A DNA stretch of 34,757 nucleotides from Methylococcales bacterium (GTDB lineage Bacteria; Pseudomonadota; Gammaproteobacteria; JABHGC01), in NCBI GenBank assembly GCA_018672285.1, contig JABHGC010000236.1:1-34757 (forward strand). Direction: 5' to 3'. Numbering within the stretch: the first letter of the stretch is position 1; every line of letters starts with the position of its first letter. This document shows, piece after piece, positions 33,402 through 34,757 of this stretch. Below the pieces are notes generated by a model. It saw only the letters and a program-made list of their open reading frames with translations. It had not been told where the DNA came from and did not search any database. The position numbers were made by a program, and so were the translations under genes.

Positions 33402-34465
33402 GTATTCAGATTCAGTTTGGGTTGAAGCGGCGCGATTTTTCATTGGCGGTGGATTTTGTGATCCCAAGCCGTGGCATTACCGCCTTATTTGGTGCTTCTG
33501 GCTGTGGTAAAACAACATTATTAAGAGCCATTGCAGGGTTGGAGCCTACTGCTGAGGGGGAGCTGGACGTTGACGGGCATGTTTGGCAAAACCCACAGCG
33601 TAACTTGCCTGCTCATAAGAGGCCGGTAGGGTATGTGTTTCAAGAGCCGAGTTTGTTTCCACATTTAACCGTTCAAAAAAATGTCGAATACGGCTTGAGG
33701 CGAATTGCAAAAAAAGACCGGTTGATTGCCACCGAGAAAGTTGTTGAACTGTTAGATATTGCTGATTTAATGTCAAGAAAACCAAATCAGTTGTCTGGTG
33801 GGGAGCAGCAGCGAGTGGCTATTGCTAGGGCGCTCGCAGTAAGCCCTAAATTGTTATTACTCGATGAACCCTTATCCGCGCTTGATGACGGTTTAAAGCA
33901 AGAAATATTGCCTTATTTTGAGTTGCTGCAGCGTAGATTAAAAATCCCGATGATTTATGTGAGTCACTCAACAGATGAGGTTGCAAAAATAGCCGACCAT
34001 TTGGTGCTGATGTCAGCAGGACGAGTGACGGCAAGTGGTGCCACTGCTAAGTTGTTGACGCAGCTTCAGTACCCGTTGGCGCAAGGTGAGCAGGCAGAAG
34101 CATTAATTGAAGCCGTTGTTGCTGATATCGATGATGAGTATGCGTTGGCGTACTTGGATTTTTCAGGTGGGCGATTTACCGTGCCAAAGCAGACTTTAAC
34201 ATTGGGGCAATCCGTTCGGGTTCGGGTTGCGGCCAGAGATGTGAGCCTGACGCTCACGCACCAAGTCGGAACCAGTATTTTGAACATATTTACAGCCATC
34301 GTCGATGAAATGGTGACTATTGGTGAGGCGCAATTATTGGTCAAATTGCGGGTAGGGGAGCGTTTTATGTTGTCTCGATTAACGCGAAAATCGGCAGATA
34401 TTTTAGGTCTTAAAATAGGCGCGACTGTTTATGCTCAAGCCAAAACAGTCGCTTTATTATCATGA
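33398..34465 (+). CDS. modC: molybdate ABC transporter ATP-binding protein ModC
   Basis: A 355-residue ATPase of the molybdate importer. Walker A is GASGCGKTT (32-40), the Q-loop is in [10 protein letters not shown], the signature is [15 protein letters not shown] and Walker B is [13 protein letters not shown]. The switch histidine is in YVSHSTDEV. From about residue 290 a single TOBE (Mop-like) domain is visible, with the [13 protein letters not shown] segment. It overlaps the convergent EamA-like fragment by 6 bp. No modE regulator is in the window. Confidence 0.94.
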   Translation: MSIQIQFGLKRRDFSLAVDFVIPSRGITALFGASGCGKTTLLRAIAGLEPTAEGELDVDGHVWQNPQRNLPAHKRPVGYVFQEPSLFPHLTVQKNVEYGLRRIAKKDRLIATEKVVELLDIADLMSRKPNQLSGGEQQRVAIARALAVSPKLLLLDEPLSALDDGLKQEILPYFELLQRRLKIPMIYVSHSTDEVAKIADHLVLMSAGRVTASGATAKLLTQLQYPLAQGEQAEALIEAVVADIDDEYALAYLDFSGGRFTVPKQTLTLGQSVRVRVAARDVSLTLTHQVGTSILNIFTAIVDEMVTIGEAQLLVKLRVGERFMLSRLTRKSADILGLKIGATVYAQAKTVALLS

Positions 34466-34687
34466 TGCAATTCTGGCTTTTATTTTTCCTGCAAATAAAT
34501 AAACGCCAAGACCTAGCATAATGAACAGTGTCCCGATCCAAACCTGTACTGTAATGATCTCATTGTTCAATTGTGCGCCTAAGATAAGGGCGGTAACAGG
34601 GGTAATCAGTGTAATTAATGCCACCATGTCTGGCCCTGTGTGTTTCAGCACATAGTAGTACAACCTGAATTCGTATGATAAGTGCAT
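34460..34687 (-). pseudogene. truncated EamA/DMT-family permease (C-terminal remnant)
   Basis: The 75-residue frame matches only the last part of an EamA (drug/metabolite transporter) permease: YYYVLKHTGPDMVALITLITPVTALILG and a final helix pair ending GLGVYLFAGK. A complete protein would have about 290 residues and ten helices. Immediately upstream, past SYEFRL, the similarity ends and an in-frame TAG follows; the remaining 70 bases to the window edge do not continue the gene in any frame. It is probably a deletion or insertion remnant and not an expressed transporter. Confidence 0.75.
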
Positions 34688-34712
34688 GACCTCTGGTCGT
34701 AGCTAAATAAAA

Positions 34713-34743
34713 ACACCTATAGAGTAAAGTAAGACTCAGGTGT
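34713..34743. repeat. hairpin sequence beside the EamA remnant
   Basis: ACACCT (34713-34718) and AGGTGT (34738-34743) form an outer 6-bp stem. Inside it GAGT (34722-34725) and ACTC (34734-34737) pair again, with a 3-base bulge and an 8-base loop. It lies in AT-rich sequence at the point where the permease was cut off and could be part of a mobile element extending past the window. Confidence 0.4.
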
Positions 34744-34757
34744 AAAGTAATAAGCTA

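Noticed and set aside
1..34757. Reassigned UGA codon as an explanation of the rhlE stop
   Set aside because: Several genes with intact ends stop at UGA (for example hypC, hypD, livM, modC), so the code is standard.
1..34757. CRISPR arrays, tRNA genes, insertion sequences or prophage genes
   Set aside because: No regularly spaced repeats, tRNA folds, transposase or integrase sequences were seen.

Overview
The window reads as a chromosomal segment of a free-living gammaproteobacterium with moderate GC (mid-40s by eye). The main support is the tmRNA gene with tag ANDDNYALAA beside smpB, a ratA-rnfH pair of the usual gammaproteobacterial kind, an RhlE-type helicase, and short intergenic gaps with many 4-8 bp gene overlaps. 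A marine or sulfur/hydrogen-using lineage is plausible from the gene content, but the sequence does not fix the genus.

Left part (1-10.3 kb): a small unknown gene and a gene-poor stretch lie downstream of ssrA (tmRNA) and smpB, both on the minus strand. Divergent from smpB is a complete branched-chain amino acid ABC transporter (livJ-H-M-G-F) that runs with overlapping codons into ratA and rnfH. Then follow a TusE/DsrC-family sulfur-relay protein, a small exported coiled-coil protein, a 3-hydroxyisobutyrate dehydrogenase-type enzyme (closed by a good terminator) and a MepA-like murein endopeptidase.

Second part (10.6-14.6 kb): a CheX-like phosphatase fused to a degenerate receiver, an exported UshA/SoxB-superfamily metallophosphatase with altered catalytic motifs, and, convergent to it, a degenerate response regulator. 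The terminator of the phosphatase gene doubles as the 3' end of the regulator gene.

Central part (14.9-26.6 kb): a self-contained [NiFe]-hydrogenase module. On the minus strand are a maturation protease (hynD), a HupH-type factor, and hynS-isp1-isp2-hynL, the gene order of the Isp-type (group 1e) membrane-bound uptake hydrogenases. On the plus strand are hypC-A-B-D-F-E, so every Ni-Fe(CN)2CO assembly protein is present. Two FNR/Anr-like boxes of the same form (TTGAT-N4-GTCAA) lie ahead of the structural operon and suggest oxygen-responsive control.

Right part (26.6-34.8 kb): an rhlE helicase gene with an in-frame UGA exactly where the family has Cys, followed by a still-intact C-terminal tail; a SulP anion transporter directly upstream of it; two unknown membrane/exported proteins; a D-glycerate 3-kinase-like gene overlapping modA-modB-modC (molybdate uptake); and a truncated EamA/DMT permease at the window edge. 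The UGA in rhlE, the altered Cys pattern of the DsrC-like protein, the dyad-less SoxB-like phosphatase and the paired degenerate receivers are the items most worth following up.
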